Part shown: piece by piece, positions 1 through 9,672 of the stretch
Layout of the letters: each line of letters starts with the position of its first letter
How positions within the stretch are numbered: position 1 is the stretch's first letter
Assembly: GCF_963665245.1 (NCBI RefSeq)
Contig: NZ_OY762269.1
Location: 2,734,501-2,798,500 of the forward strand
Direction: 5' to 3'
Length of the DNA: 64,000 nucleotides
Origin: an uncultured Paludibaculum sp.
Lineage (GTDB): Bacteria > Acidobacteriota > Terriglobia > Bryobacterales > Bryobacteraceae
The notes under the pieces: model-generated
Seen by the model: only the letters and a program-made list of their open reading frames with translations
Databases searched by the model: none
What the model was told of the DNA's origin: nothing
Translations under genes and position numbers: made by a program

Positions 1-1
1 C

Positions 2-259
2 ATGCACGGCTACGGCATCGCACAACATATCCAGCAGACCTCCCAGGACGTGCTCCAGGTCGAGGAAGGCTCGCTCTATCCCGCTCTCCAACGCATGCTC
101 ATCAAAGGCTGGGTGGTCGCCGAATGGGGCCAGTCCGAGAAGAACCGGCGGGCCCGTTACTACCACCTGACCCCGGCCGGCAAGAAACAGTTGAGCGCGG
201 AGATCTCGGAGTTTGAAAAGGTAATGCGGGCGATCACACGCGTGATCCAGCCTGCCTGA
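2..259 (+). CDS. PadR-family transcriptional regulator (5' truncated by window edge)
   Basis: The 85 visible residues are the conserved part of the PadR winged helix: GYGIAQHI, then VEEGSLYPALQRM, then NRRARYYHLTPAGKKQL, which forms the wing. PadR proteins normally have about 20 more residues before GYGIAQ, so the Met at base 2 is internal and the true start lies upstream of the window. In Acidobacteriota such regulators commonly sit directly upstream of ADOP/MacB-like permease genes and are thought to repress them in response to a ligand. Here the stop codon almost abuts the permease gene, so the two are very likely co-transcribed. The ligand is unknown. Confidence 0.9.
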   Translation: MHGYGIAQHIQQTSQDVLQVEEGSLYPALQRMLIKGWVVAEWGQSEKNRRARYYHLTPAGKKQLSAEISEFEKVMRAITRVIQPA

Positions 260-273
260 TGGAAGGTGTACCC

Positions 274-2910
274 ATGGATAGGCTTGGCGAATATTGGCGG
301 CGTCTGGCGTTCTTCCTGCGAAGGCGGCAGTTCGAGCAGGACCTCGAAGAGGAGATGCGTTTCCACACCGAGAGCAAGACCGACGCGCATTGCGACGACG
401 GCCTGCCCGCCGCCGAGGCCCGCTACCTGGCGCAACGGCAGTTCGGGAATCAGACCTTGCTGGCGGAAAGGAGCCGGGAAATGTGGAGTGGACACGCGTT
501 GGAGGTGATCGCTCAGGACGCCCGCTACGCCTTCCGGCAACTGCTGCGGGCGCCCGGCTTCACGGCGGTAGCGGTGCTCTGCCTGGCGGTGGGCATCGGC
601 GTGAATTCCACAGTCTTCAGCCTCGTCGACGGCATGTGGATGCGGCCTTTGCCGGTGAAGAATCCGGGCGAGCTCGTCTATCTCTCCCTGGCCACGGATC
701 GGGATCGGTTCGGCGGCGTCTCCTTCCCCGAGTATGAAGACTTCCGCGATCAGGCGAAGACCCTCGCCGGCCTCACCGTTACCCAGCGCCGCGGCCCCAT
801 CCTGACCGGAGACGGGTTTGCCGATCCCGCAATGTCCAACGTCGTCAGTGAAGACTACTTCTCGGTCCTCGGCGTCAGTGCGCAGGTGGGGCGCGTCTTC
901 ACGAAACTCGACCGCGACGGCGGACCTGTCGTCGTCATGAGCGACAGCCTCTGGCGCCGCCGCTTCGGCGCGGATCCCTCCATCGTCGGCAAGCCGGTCC
1001 GCCTGGGCCGCCTGTACACCGTCATCGGGATCGCCCCCCGGGGCTTCCGCGGCATTGAGCAGTGGATCGATTCCGATTTCTGGATCCCCATGAGCTCGTG
1101 GGACCCCAGCCAAGGCGGGGAACGCGCCCAGCGCGATTCGCAATCTTTCGCCGCCCTGGGCCGCCTGCGCCCGGGCATTTCCATGACACAGGCCCGCGCG
1201 GAAATCGACGGCATCGCCCGGAACCTCGAACGCGCCTACCCGCGATCCAACAAGGGCCGCCATGGCGTTCTGTATTCCGCCTTGGAATATCGCCTGCGCT
1301 CCGCCGGCGCCATGGCCGGAATCCTGCTGGGCATCGTAGGCCTGGTCCTGCTCATCGCCTGCGCCAATGTCGCGAACCTGCTGCTGGCCCGCGCCGGAGT
1401 CCGTTCCCGCGAAATCGGCGTGCGCATGGCCATCGGCGCCGGACGCGCCCGCATCGTCCGCCAACTGCTCACCGAAAGCGCCGTCATCGCGAGCCTCGGC
1501 GTCGCCGCCGGACTCCTTCTGGCGCGCTGGCTCATCGCCTGCCTGCCTTCCCTGATCACGCCGCCGGGCGACATGTATATCCATTTCGAATTCCGTATGG
1601 ACGCCCGTGTGCTCGCCTGCACCCTGGCCCTCTCTCTCCTCACAGTCCTGGCCTTTGGCCTCTTTCCCGCCCTGCGCGCCTCCAGTCCCGACGTGGTTAC
1701 GGTGCTGAAAGGTACTGACCAGACGGCACCCGCGCGCCGCCGTTCGCGCGGCCTGCTGGTGATCATGCAGGTGGCCCTGTCCATGCTCCTGCTCACCATC
1801 TCCGGCCTGCTGGTGCGTACGTTCCTCTACAGCATGAACCTCGATCTCGGGTTCCAGCGCAAGGATGTCCTGGTGGCCGATATCCTGCTCTCCGGCGAGT
1901 CGGCCCAGGTCCGCGAGTCCTACCGCCAGATCCTGGAACGCCTGCGCGCCACGCCCGGAGTCCGCCAAGCTACTTTAGCCATGCGTCCGCCGCTCTGGGG
2001 CTCGGAAGGCGGTACGGCCCAGCGCATCCATCTCCCCGGCCGCACCGTCCCGCCCGGCACTCCGGAACCAGCCGTGAAGTTCAATGTCATCGGCCCGGAC
2101 TACTTCCGGACCCTCGGTATCCCACTCCTGCGCGGCCGCGATTTCGAATCGAGCGACAGCGCCGGCGCGCCCCCGGTCGTCATCGTCAGTGAATCCATGG
2201 CGCAGCGCCTCTGGCCGAATCAGGACGCAGTCGGGCAGTTCCTCCACGCCGATTCCGATCCGGACGGCGTCAACCGGCAGGTCGTCGGCATGGCCAGGGA
2301 CGCCCGGATCAACTCGATCCTCGAGGCGCCCGAGCCCTACTTCTACCTGCCCTACACCCAGTCGGATCGTGAAAGTACCCTAATTCTCGTCGAAACCACC
2401 GGCGATCCGCTGCGTTTTGCGGGTCAGTTTCGAGCCACTGTGGCGGCCGTCGACCGGCGGGCGCCCGTGCTAACCCTCTCCACCCTCGGCCTGGTCGTCC
2501 GCTCAAACATGTATGTACAGCAGTTGGCGGCCACCGTGGTGGGCGGCCTCGGCCTGATTGCCCTGATCCTGGCCGCCGTCGGATTGTACGGCGTCATCTC
2601 CTACACGATGGTTCAGCGGACCCGCGAGATCGGCATCCGCATGGCCATCGGCGCCCAGCGGTGGGACGCCTTGCGCCTCATCCTGGGGCAGGGCCTCCGC
2701 CTGTCGGGCATCGGCATCGCCGCTGGATTCGCCGCCGGATTCGCGGCCGGACCGCTCTTTGCGAGCCTGATCTACGGCATCAGCCCGCGCGATCCGCTCA
2801 CCTTTGCCTGCGTGGCTCTGCTGATGCTACTGGTCTCGCTGGCGGCCAGCTACATACCGGCCCGCCGGGCCACGAGGATCGACCCCCTACGGGCCGTTCG
2901 CCACGAGTAA
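274..2910 (+). CDS. ADOP/MacB-type ABC transporter permease
   Basis: An 878-residue permease of the acidobacterial duplicated FtsX type. The order is a short Arg-rich N-terminal helper segment (RRRQFEQDLEEEMRFH), a first transmembrane helix around residues 100-118 (VAVLCLAVGIGVNSTVFS), a MacB-like periplasmic core, three FtsX helices, then a second periplasmic core and a second FtsX block with the signature TREIGIRMAIGAQ near the C terminus. No ATPase is encoded in cis. The family exports or extracts small molecules or lipoprotein-like substrates, but the substrate here is unknown. I chose ATG 274 because GGAAGG at 261-266 lies seven bases before it. An ATG at 259 overlaps the PadR stop as TGATG and would add five residues. 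Confidence 0.88.
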   Translation: MDRLGEYWRRLAFFLRRRQFEQDLEEEMRFHTESKTDAHCDDGLPAAEARYLAQRQFGNQTLLAERSREMWSGHALEVIAQDARYAFRQLLRAPGFTAVAVLCLAVGIGVNSTVFSLVDGMWMRPLPVKNPGELVYLSLATDRDRFGGVSFPEYEDFRDQAKTLAGLTVTQRRGPILTGDGFADPAMSNVVSEDYFSVLGVSAQVGRVFTKLDRDGGPVVVMSDSLWRRRFGADPSIVGKPVRLGRLYTVIGIAPRGFRGIEQWIDSDFWIPMSSWDPSQGGERAQRDSQSFAALGRLRPGISMTQARAEIDGIARNLERAYPRSNKGRHGVLYSALEYRLRSAGAMAGILLGIVGLVLLIACANVANLLLARAGVRSREIGVRMAIGAGRARIVRQLLTESAVIASLGVAAGLLLARWLIACLPSLITPPGDMYIHFEFRMDARVLACTLALSLLTVLAFGLFPALRASSPDVVTVLKGTDQTAPARRRSRGLLVIMQVALSMLLLTISGLLVRTFLYSMNLDLGFQRKDVLVADILLSGESAQVRESYRQILERLRATPGVRQATLAMRPPLWGSEGGTAQRIHLPGRTVPPGTPEPAVKFNVIGPDYFRTLGIPLLRGRDFESSDSAGAPPVVIVSESMAQRLWPNQDAVGQFLHADSDPDGVNRQVVGMARDARINSILEAPEPYFYLPYTQSDRESTLILVETTGDPLRFAGQFRATVAAVDRRAPVLTLSTLGLVVRSNMYVQQLAATVVGGLGLIALILAAVGLYGVISYTMVQRTREIGIRMAIGAQRWDALRLILGQGLRLSGIGIAAGFAAGFAAGPLFASLIYGISPRDPLTFACVALLMLLVSLAASYIPARRATRIDPLRAVRHE

Positions 2911-2927
2911 TCGTCCGGGTTTGCCGC

Positions 2928-4205
2928 TTAGTCCTTCTGAACCCGGTAGGCCACGACTTCCGCGCGCGGGGCCGTGACATTGATGTTGTCGACTCCCAGC
3001 AGCAGCTCGAAATGCGGCACGCGGTCGTCTGAAAGCGTGATCGTCTCCAGGAACCGGCCCAGGGTCGATGGGTTCAGCAGGAAATCGGCCGCGCCTTCCG
3101 TGCCGGGCGTGTTCAGCCCCGAGAGAATCAGGACATGTTCATTGCTGGTCAGCCCGCGATTGAACTCAATCAGCGCGTAGGAGTGGGTCGCGCCTTCCAC
3201 CCGGCTCCACCGGTACACTGGCAGTTCCGAGCCGTGCGGCGCCCGGTTCTGGATGTAGTCCCGGAGTTCCTCCGTGAAGAGGCCCTGGAAGTTGTTCTTC
3301 TGGTCGAACAATTCCACCCACGGATTCGCCCGGCGGGCACCAATCAGTACGGCGTTGGCGCCTTTCAGGTCGGCCATGCCCAGTTCACGGGACGGACGGA
3401 CTACCGCGCGGCGGAAGTCGATGGATGGCTGCCGGGCCAGCCGCCAGCAGAAACTGAGGTCGACATTGTTCGTGAACGGGCGGTCGCGCAATCCTGAGAT
3501 CCAGTTGCCCTGGATGTCCGGCTGCGGCGGGAACTTCTGCCAGAAATCCCGAGCCAGATATTCGCTCAGCGCGACGGAACTGCGCGTGTAGCCTTCGAAC
3601 AGGACCAGCGCTGTGTCGGAGGACACCACCATGGTCGGGCGGTCCGCATTGAAAACCTGGCCCCAGAACTGGCGCACCAGCATTTGAGGCCGCGAGGGAG
3701 TAGTCCAGCGATAGACGGCATAGCCCACCACGGCCAGCACCAACACGCCGGCTGCCCACCAGCGTAGGGCGGGGCGGCGGCGCACCGGCGGTGCCACCTC
3801 GGGCGGGGCCTCCGGCTCCGGGTCCGATACTGTACCGAATACGGGTAGATAGGCGCCTTTGGGAACCTGAATCCGGATGGCCTCCTGGCGGCCCTCCTCG
3901 GCGTAGTACTCGTCCAGTTTCCTCCGCAACAGCCGCGCGTGCGAGCGGACGATGTTGTCCTCGCTGGCGTTGTAATCCGGCGGCCGTTCGAAGACATGGA
4001 TGCCCACGTGCTGTTCGCTGACCTCGTCCACCCGCCCCAGGATGGCGCACTCGCAGACGTAGATCAAAAAGGCGGAGAGCCGGGCTGACTTGAGGAATCC
4101 GGGTGATGCGAGGATGCGCTGCACCGCGGCCCAGCGAGGATCGTTCTCGACTCTGGCCCGGTCCAGCGGATTGAGCGCATCGCGGGCGCCAGAGGAACTC
4201 GACAT
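2928..4205 (-). CDS. Membrane-anchored winged-helix-like protein, function unknown
   Basis: A 425-residue protein. Residues about 20-125 resemble the winged-helix/DNA-binding-like N-terminal domain seen in many acidobacterial membrane proteins: FLIYVCECAILGR, SEQHVGIHVF, NIVRSHARLLRRKLDEYY and a final IQVPKGAYLPVF. A Pro-rich linker leads to one transmembrane helix (about 150-168, WWAAGVLVLAVVGYAVY) and a roughly 250-residue extracytoplasmic domain without recognised motifs. This is the layout of one-component, CadC/ToxR-like sensors, so a role in transcription from the membrane is plausible but not shown. ATG 4205 is preceded by GAGGA at a good distance; a TTG one codon earlier is the alternative. 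It is transcribed divergently from the TonB-dependent receptor. Confidence 0.7.
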   Translation of the reverse strand: MSSSSGARDALNPLDRARVENDPRWAAVQRILASPGFLKSARLSAFLIYVCECAILGRVDEVSEQHVGIHVFERPPDYNASEDNIVRSHARLLRRKLDEYYAEEGRQEAIRIQVPKGAYLPVFGTVSDPEPEAPPEVAPPVRRRPALRWWAAGVLVLAVVGYAVYRWTTPSRPQMLVRQFWGQVFNADRPTMVVSSDTALVLFEGYTRSSVALSEYLARDFWQKFPPQPDIQGNWISGLRDRPFTNNVDLSFCWRLARQPSIDFRRAVVRPSRELGMADLKGANAVLIGARRANPWVELFDQKNNFQGLFTEELRDYIQNRAPHGSELPVYRWSRVEGATHSYALIEFNRGLTSNEHVLILSGLNTPGTEGAADFLLNPSTLGRFLETITLSDDRVPHFELLLGVDNINVTAPRAEVVAYRVQKD

Positions 4206-4590
4206 CAAACCAATCCTCGCAGCTTGCGTTCGGGAGCGTTCCGGCCCACGCCGCAGCGCTTGTTGGCAGCACCTGTCCAGGGGCTAACGGGACCGTTACC
4301 GGTACCCTTCACCTGGACCCCGCCGAGGCAGGAAAGCCGCGAAAGGGGTCTTTACTTTCAAGAGTATAGCATGCGTTTTACGGTGAAATGCACCGTGAAC
4401 CACTGAACTTAGGTGAACCCTGGGGGCAAGAATCAACGTAGTGCAGGTTGATGCCCGGGTCTTCCGTCCGAGTCCGCGTGGAGCAGGTCCCTCAGTCTTT
4501 CCAGGTTGATCGCCCGCTCATCCAGGTGCGGCGGCGCCCGCGCGTATTCACAGTGCACCCGAGTTGCGACCACCACGAAAGGACTACACC
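4206..4590. other. Divergent intergenic region
   Basis: This 385-base gap separates the winged-helix gene from the TonB-dependent receptor. It must hold both promoters. The only structure I can point to is the inverted repeat at 4380-4396; no convincing -35/-10 pair was identified. Confidence 0.6.
4380..4396. promoter_or_regulatory. Inverted repeat, possible operator
   Basis: ACGGTG-AAATG-CACCGT is a perfect 6-bp inverted repeat with a 5-bp spacer, placed in the divergent region about 175 bases from the winged-helix start and about 195 from the receptor start. Symmetry and position fit an operator. The short arms mean chance is not excluded. Confidence 0.3.
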
Positions 4591-7500
4591 ATGAAATCCA
4601 GGAGCGCAGTATGGCTCTGGGGCGTGTATCTCGCATCGGCGACCCTATGGGCCCAGACGACTGGCACCATCGTCGGACGCGTGACGGATCCAAGCCTCGC
4701 CGCTATTCCGCAAGCCCGCGTCGAGTTAACCAATGAGAGTACCGGCATCACCGAAGTGCGCACCCCCGGCGCCGAGGGCGACTTCGTCTTCCAAAGGTTG
4801 ATTCCGGGCAACTATCGCCTGACGGCCAGCGCCGACGGCTTCAAGACCATCGCCAAACGCGGTATCCCTCTCCTGGTGAACCAGACCGCGCGTATCGACC
4901 TCCAACTGGAACTGGGCAGCGTGAGCTCAACTGTTGAGGTGCAGGCCACCGCGCCCATTGTCCAGTCGGAGACCTCCTCCGTCGGCAACGTCGTGGACAG
5001 CAATCAGGTGCGGTCGATGCCTTTGAACGGCCGCACCGGCATCAACGGGCTGATGGCCATGGCCCCCGGCGTCCAACAGGCCGGATCGAACCCGGCCATT
5101 GCCGGAGCGGCCTATCGCGGCGGCACGGGCCAGACCGTCGACGGCGTCTCGAACGACGATGCCATCGGCGAACGTCTGCTGGGCCAGATGCTGTCGCTGG
5201 ACGGCGTGGCCGAGTTCAAGGTCATTGCCAACGCGGCGCCGGCCGAGTTCGGCAAGAGCGCCCAGGTGGTCATCGCCTCCAAGTCTGGTGGCAATGTGAT
5301 CCACGGCAGCCTGTTTGAATTCAATCGCAATGCCGTCACCGCGGCCAAGACCCACTCGGCCCAACTGCTGGCCAAGCCTCCTTTCAACCGCAATGAATAC
5401 GGTGGATCCGTGGGCGGCCCGGTGATCAAGAACAAACTGTTCTATTTCGGTTCGTTTGAGGGGCTGCGGCTGGTGCAGTCCAGCACAACGCAGATGTCCA
5501 TGCCGCGTACCGCCATGAAGGGCGGCGACTTCAGTTCGTTCCTGCCCGGCACCGTCATCAAGGACCCGCTCGCCGGAGGCACTCCATTTGCCAACAACAT
5601 CATCCCCTCCAATCGCATCAGTTCCGTTTCCCAGCAGTTCCTGAAGTACATGCCGGATCCGAACCTGCCCGGTCAGGGTGCGACCGGCCTGGGCACGAAC
5701 TTCGTCGCGAATGTCCCGCAGCATCAGCCGAACGACCGCTATTCCGCCCGTGGCGACTACCAGATCACCGATCGGGATATGGTCTCCGTCCGCTACTTCT
5801 GGACCAACAACGGCCCGTACAGCACGGCCGGTGGCGGCGTGCCCTTTGGTAATTGGGACGGCTTCGGCATCAGCACCAAGAATCTGGCCGCCCAGTACAC
5901 GCGCGTCTTCACCCCCACCATCGCCAACGTCTTCCGCATCGGCCTGAACTACTGGGAAGACTACCGCATGCCCCAGAATCACGACCTGGATCCGAGCAAG
6001 TTCATCCCCGGCGCCACCCCTCCGCTGGAAGGACTGGGCGGCCTTCCAACCATCTCGATGACTGGCTTCCAAACCCTTTCCGACCAGCCCGGCTCCGGCG
6101 ACGTCAATCACCAGCGGCAGTTCTCCGACAACCTGAGCTGGGAGCGCGGCAAGCACAGCTTGAAGTTCGGCGTCGATTTCGCTCGCGTCGACGTCATCAA
6201 TCGCCAGAACTCCTCGCCCTATCGCGGCTCCTTTGCCTTTGACGGCCGCTACACCGGCAACTCCTTCGCCGACTATCTGTTGGGCGACATCTCCACCAGT
6301 TCGCGGGCCACCAGCAACTTCGTCCTCGACGACGTGAACTACCGCTTCTCCGCCTATGCGCAGGACGACTGGCGGGTCAACTCGCGGCTGACTGTGAACG
6401 TCGGGCTCCGCTACGACTACCAGACACCTTGGGAGAAGAACAACGACCTGGCGGTGTGGGATCGCGGCGCCAACGCGCTGGCTGTGATCAGCGGCACGGC
6501 GGATCCCATCTGGTCTGGAGTCGTCCCGGTCGTGGACGCCAACACGCTGGGCCTCGACCGCTCCAATTACATGACTCTGGGCAGCCGCAACTTCGCACCG
6601 CGCATCGGCTTGGCCTATCGCCCGTTTGGCACCACGAAGTTCGTGATCCGCGCCGCCTACGGCATCTACTACAACGTGATGGGTGAGTACGACGGCGCGG
6701 TCGACCTGCGCGACCTGGGCCTGAATCCGCCCTTCCGTGCGTCGCAGACCTTTCTCGGCAGTAACAACGGCATCCCGAATCTGACCTGGACCGACGCATG
6801 GGCTGGTACCGGTTCCTCGTCCACCAGCAGCCCGCCCAATCTTTACGCGGTGGACAAGAACTTCCAGATCGGCAACTCCCAGCAGTGGAACTACACCATG
6901 GAATGGGAACCGGTGAAGAACACGGCCGTCCGCGCATCCTATGTCGGCAGTAAAGCCACCCACTTCGTCCAGGCCGTCAACATCAACGATCCCCTGCCGT
7001 CGTCGCTGGCCGTTCAGCCCCGCCGCGCCTACCAGCCCTGGGGCAACATCTACTACTACCAGTCCGACCGCAATCTGGCTTTGAACCAGATTCAGTTGGG
7101 TGCCACCCGGCGCACCGCGTCGGGCCTCAGCTTCGGCGCCGAATACCAGTTCACTCGCGCCCTCGGCGGGCCCTATGACGGAGCCCTGCCGACCACCTGG
7201 ACCAACCTTCGGCTGGATCGCGGCAACAGCTCGCAGTATGTGAAGAACTACCTGGTGGCCAACTACATCTATGAACTGCCTGTCGGCAAAGGGAAGCCTT
7301 GGCTTTCCAACGTGTCGGGCCTCACCAGTAAGCTGGTCTCCGGTTGGCAGGTGGCCGGCATCGCCACCTTTGCCAGTGGCAACTTCCTGTCCGTCACCTT
7401 CAACAGCAACAAGACCGGCTGGCCCAGCGGCCGCGCCGATATCATCGGCGATCCGGGCGCGGCGCTGAAGAACGAAACCCAGTGGTTCAACCCGGCTGCC

Positions 7501-7770
7501 TATGCGGTCCCGACGGCCTACACCTTCGGGAACTCGGCGCCCAACAGCATCGTCGGACCCGGTTCGGTGAACTGGGATACAGCGCTTTTCAAGATGACCT
7601 CCATCACCGAGCGGATCAATCTGGAACTGCGCGGCGAAGCATTCAACGTACTGAACCACGCCAACCTGGGCAATCCCGGCACGAACATCAGCGTGCCGGC
7701 CAGCGTCGGCATCATCACCTCGCGTAACGGATCGAGAGTGGTGCAGTTTGGAGCGCGCCTGACATTCTAG
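4591..7770 (+). CDS. TonB-dependent receptor with carboxypeptidase-regulatory-like domain
   Basis: A 1059-residue outer-membrane receptor of the Oar-like class abundant in Acidobacteriota. A signal peptide (about 1-22, ending LWAQ) is followed by a CarboxypepD_reg-like fold (TGTIVGRVTDPSLAAIPQA, residues about 24-105), a plug domain (VDSNQVRSMPLNGR; VDGVSNDD) and a long beta-barrel rich in alternating aromatic strands. It ends in VVQFGARLTF, with the terminal Phe expected for BAM-dependent insertion. These receptors usually import large substrates such as glycans or siderophores using TonB/ExbBD, none of which is encoded nearby. ATG 4591 has AAGGA eight bases upstream. A strong terminator follows the stop codon, so the gene is probably monocistronic. 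Confidence 0.9.
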   Translation: MKSRSAVWLWGVYLASATLWAQTTGTIVGRVTDPSLAAIPQARVELTNESTGITEVRTPGAEGDFVFQRLIPGNYRLTASADGFKTIAKRGIPLLVNQTARIDLQLELGSVSSTVEVQATAPIVQSETSSVGNVVDSNQVRSMPLNGRTGINGLMAMAPGVQQAGSNPAIAGAAYRGGTGQTVDGVSNDDAIGERLLGQMLSLDGVAEFKVIANAAPAEFGKSAQVVIASKSGGNVIHGSLFEFNRNAVTAAKTHSAQLLAKPPFNRNEYGGSVGGPVIKNKLFYFGSFEGLRLVQSSTTQMSMPRTAMKGGDFSSFLPGTVIKDPLAGGTPFANNIIPSNRISSVSQQFLKYMPDPNLPGQGATGLGTNFVANVPQHQPNDRYSARGDYQITDRDMVSVRYFWTNNGPYSTAGGGVPFGNWDGFGISTKNLAAQYTRVFTPTIANVFRIGLNYWEDYRMPQNHDLDPSKFIPGATPPLEGLGGLPTISMTGFQTLSDQPGSGDVNHQRQFSDNLSWERGKHSLKFGVDFARVDVINRQNSSPYRGSFAFDGRYTGNSFADYLLGDISTSSRATSNFVLDDVNYRFSAYAQDDWRVNSRLTVNVGLRYDYQTPWEKNNDLAVWDRGANALAVISGTADPIWSGVVPVVDANTLGLDRSNYMTLGSRNFAPRIGLAYRPFGTTKFVIRAAYGIYYNVMGEYDGAVDLRDLGLNPPFRASQTFLGSNNGIPNLTWTDAWAGTGSSSTSSPPNLYAVDKNFQIGNSQQWNYTMEWEPVKNTAVRASYVGSKATHFVQAVNINDPLPSSLAVQPRRAYQPWGNIYYYQSDRNLALNQIQLGATRRTASGLSFGAEYQFTRALGGPYDGALPTTWTNLRLDRGNSSQYVKNYLVANYIYELPVGKGKPWLSNVSGLTSKLVSGWQVAGIATFASGNFLSVTFNSNKTGWPSGRADIIGDPGAALKNETQWFNPAAYAVPTAYTFGNSAPNSIVGPGSVNWDTALFKMTSITERINLELRGEAFNVLNHANLGNPGTNISVPASVGIITSRNGSRVVQFGARLTF

Positions 7771-7793
7771 GCGGGCGCTCGAAAGACGGAAAG

Positions 7794-7822
7794 ACGGCTC
7801 CCCGGTTCTGCCGGGGAGCCGT
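7794..7822 (+). terminator. Rho-independent terminator after the TonB-dependent receptor
   Basis: A perfect 12-bp stem (ACGGCTCCCCGG at 7794-7805 with CCGGGGAGCCGT at 7811-7822) around the loop TTCTG, followed by TTTGCT. It lies 24 bases after the receptor stop. Confidence 0.85.
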
Positions 7823-7905
7823 TTGCTATTGCAGGCCGCTTCGGTTGATCCAGGAGCGCCGGTAACTGTGCTCTGGATCATCGCGATCATCAACGTGTAG
7901 CGGGC

Positions 7906-7911
7906 TATAAT
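7906..7911 (+). promoter_or_regulatory. -10 box close to the HD-domain gene start
   Basis: A perfect TATAAT lies ten bases before ATG 7921, which would put the transcription start at or within a few bases of the start codon, so the mRNA may be leaderless. No good -35 box stands 17 bases upstream. The match could be chance. Confidence 0.4.
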
Positions 7912-7920
7912 GCCGATGAG

Positions 7921-8577
7921 ATGCGAGGATCACGTCCGCCCTCCGGCTGGGTCTGCTGTGCTCTCATGGCGCTGTCCATGCCGCTGGGCGCCGGTCAGGC
8001 GAGTGCGAACGCGCCGCCCACCGCGGCGGAAACCCGTGCGTTGGCATGGAAGACGCTCACCGCGCGGGTATCGCAGGAGAAATACCTGAGTCATTCGTTG
8101 GCGGTCGAAGCGATCATGCGCGCAATGGCCGGGAAGCGGGATGACCTAGACCTGTGGGGCTTGGCCGGACTGCTGCATGATGTCGACATCGCCACCACCG
8201 CCGGCGATCCCACCCGCCACGGTGTGGATGGTGCGCAGACACTGAGAAGGCTGGGCTTCAGTGAAGCAGTGGCATACGCGGTGAATGCGCACGACGATCG
8301 TGCCGGGGTGGCACGGATCAGCCGGATGGACCACGCACTCTTTTGCGCCGACCAGTCCTACTGGCTGCTGCGAGCCGCCGCCCCTGCGTTTCCGTCCGCT
8401 GAGTTCAATGCCGCCAAACCGGACGACCTCTGGGAGAAGGCCCGGGCACTACCCTCGAAGCAGCCGATGATTGGGGTGATTTCGGCGGAGTGCGAGAAGG
8501 CAACGTTCAGCATGACGGCGGTGTTCGCGATGGTCCACGAGGTCTTGAAACAGGCGCCGCTACGCTCGCCGCTTTAG
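7921..8577 (+). CDS. Exported HD-domain protein
   Basis: A 218-residue protein. It starts with a signal-peptide-like segment (MRGSRPPSGWVCCALMALSM, probable cleavage around ASANA) and then carries an HD phosphohydrolase core: an upstream His in KYLSHSLAVEAIM, the doublet in GLAGLLHDVDI (H86-D87), then RHGVDGA and NAHDDRAG as further possible metal ligands. HD hydrolases of this small type are usually cytoplasmic, so a signal peptide is unusual. If the start were ATG 7963 the export signal would be lost. I keep ATG 7921 because it supplies the positively charged N-region. The substrate cannot be told from sequence. Confidence 0.75.
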   Translation: MRGSRPPSGWVCCALMALSMPLGAGQASANAPPTAAETRALAWKTLTARVSQEKYLSHSLAVEAIMRAMAGKRDDLDLWGLAGLLHDVDIATTAGDPTRHGVDGAQTLRRLGFSEAVAYAVNAHDDRAGVARISRMDHALFCADQSYWLLRAAAPAFPSAEFNAAKPDDLWEKARALPSKQPMIGVISAECEKATFSMTAVFAMVHEVLKQAPLRSPL

Positions 8578-8628
8578 GCAACGTCTCAATCCAGTGCGCG
8601 CCCGCAAGTTATTGCATGGCGGCCCAGG

Positions 8629-9672
8629 TTACCGGCGGCCTCCTCGGAATCCACCGCCCATGGAGCGCATGCCGCCCATGGAGCGCGTGCCAAACGACCG
8701 GGTACCCATCGATGGGCGAGACATGCCGCGGCCGGCCGTCCCACCACCAAACCCGGGCCGCGACTGCGCAACGATTCCGCTTCGCGCCGCCTGGGCCGCG
8801 GGACCGCGCTGCAGGTTCAGCCCGGAGGGGCCGATCCGGCCGGGCCGCGGCGCAAAGGCGTAGTGATGCACTCCGCCGTAGTAGCGCGACGGATAGTAGC
8901 CGTAAACCAGCGACGGCCCCCAGTAGCCGAAACCGTACGGATTCAGCCAATAGCCGGAGGCCGGCAGCCACGTCCAGGTGTCAAACCAGGGATTCCACAT
9001 CCAACTGGAGTAACCCCATGGAATACCCATGTCGTAGACATACTGCGCCGAAGCGACGCTCGCGTCAGCTTCATACTCGGAGCGCAGTCGGGACCAGCGG
9101 CTCAGCTCGTCGTTGGGGTCGGGCCGGAACTTCGTCACCATCAGATCCGACGCCATCACGGCCCGGTTTTTGCCGGCTTTCACGGTGCGATCGCCTTTCG
9201 TGACGGCCACCTTGCCGTTCAGGACTTCGACCATGGCAGGCTCCGCCTGGAATCGGTACAGGCCGGTCTTTAGCAATTGCACCGTCTGATCGCCCACCTG
9301 GATCCTGATGAGGTTGTCTTTGTGGAGATCGTTCACCTCCACGATGGCCGAGCCGCGGTCCAGGCGCACCAGGGTGTCCGTCAAACTCCCGCTGACAAGG
9401 CGCACTTCGCTCTGCGCGTCCATGCGCAGAAAAACACCCGGAGTCAGAAGCATCTCGGCATGTCCTTTGGCGGTCGTGAGCGAGCCGCCTTCGTTCAGGG
9501 CCGGTAGTTTTTCGTGGTTAGCGGCCACGGCCTGATTGTCGACGAAGGCGCTGCCTTCCACATACTCCAGCGCACCCACTCGATTCTGGGCAGTTACGTC
9601 GCCTTTGACAGTGGAAATCGCGGCGGCCAGGAAAAGGCCTCCTGTCACCACCCTCATTCTCCAGGACTTCAT
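8629..9672 (-). CDS. Exported FecR-domain protein with aromatic/Gly-rich C terminus
   Basis: A 347-residue protein. A signal peptide (MKSWRMRVVTGGLFLAAAIS) leads into a FecR-like beta domain (residues about 25-185: AQNRVGALEYVEGSAFV, AEMLLTPGVFLRM, QTVQLLKTGLYRF, VEVLNGKVAVTKGD). The last 130 residues are dominated by W, Y, P and G (WGYSSWMWNPWFDTWTW), then R, G, S and M, ending GGGFRGGRR. In Acidobacteriota this fusion is common and occurs without a FecI sigma factor, so it is probably a secreted or envelope protein rather than an anti-sigma factor. ATG 9672 is chosen because AGGAAG stands about eight bases upstream; an earlier in-frame ATG at 9678 overlaps that ribosome-binding site. Confidence 0.82.
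   Translation of the reverse strand: MKSWRMRVVTGGLFLAAAISTVKGDVTAQNRVGALEYVEGSAFVDNQAVAANHEKLPALNEGGSLTTAKGHAEMLLTPGVFLRMDAQSEVRLVSGSLTDTLVRLDRGSAIVEVNDLHKDNLIRIQVGDQTVQLLKTGLYRFQAEPAMVEVLNGKVAVTKGDRTVKAGKNRAVMASDLMVTKFRPDPNDELSRWSRLRSEYEADASVASAQYVYDMGIPWGYSSWMWNPWFDTWTWLPASGYWLNPYGFGYWGPSLVYGYYPSRYYGGVHHYAFAPRPGRIGPSGLNLQRGPAAQAARSGIVAQSRPGFGGGTAGRGMSRPSMGTRSFGTRSMGGMRSMGGGFRGGRR

Noticed and set aside
4927..7893. A very long minus-strand open frame opposite the TonB-dependent receptor
   Set aside because: It mirrors the receptor's codon bias (high GC third positions), has no ribosome-binding site and has no recognisable domain; the receptor is certain.
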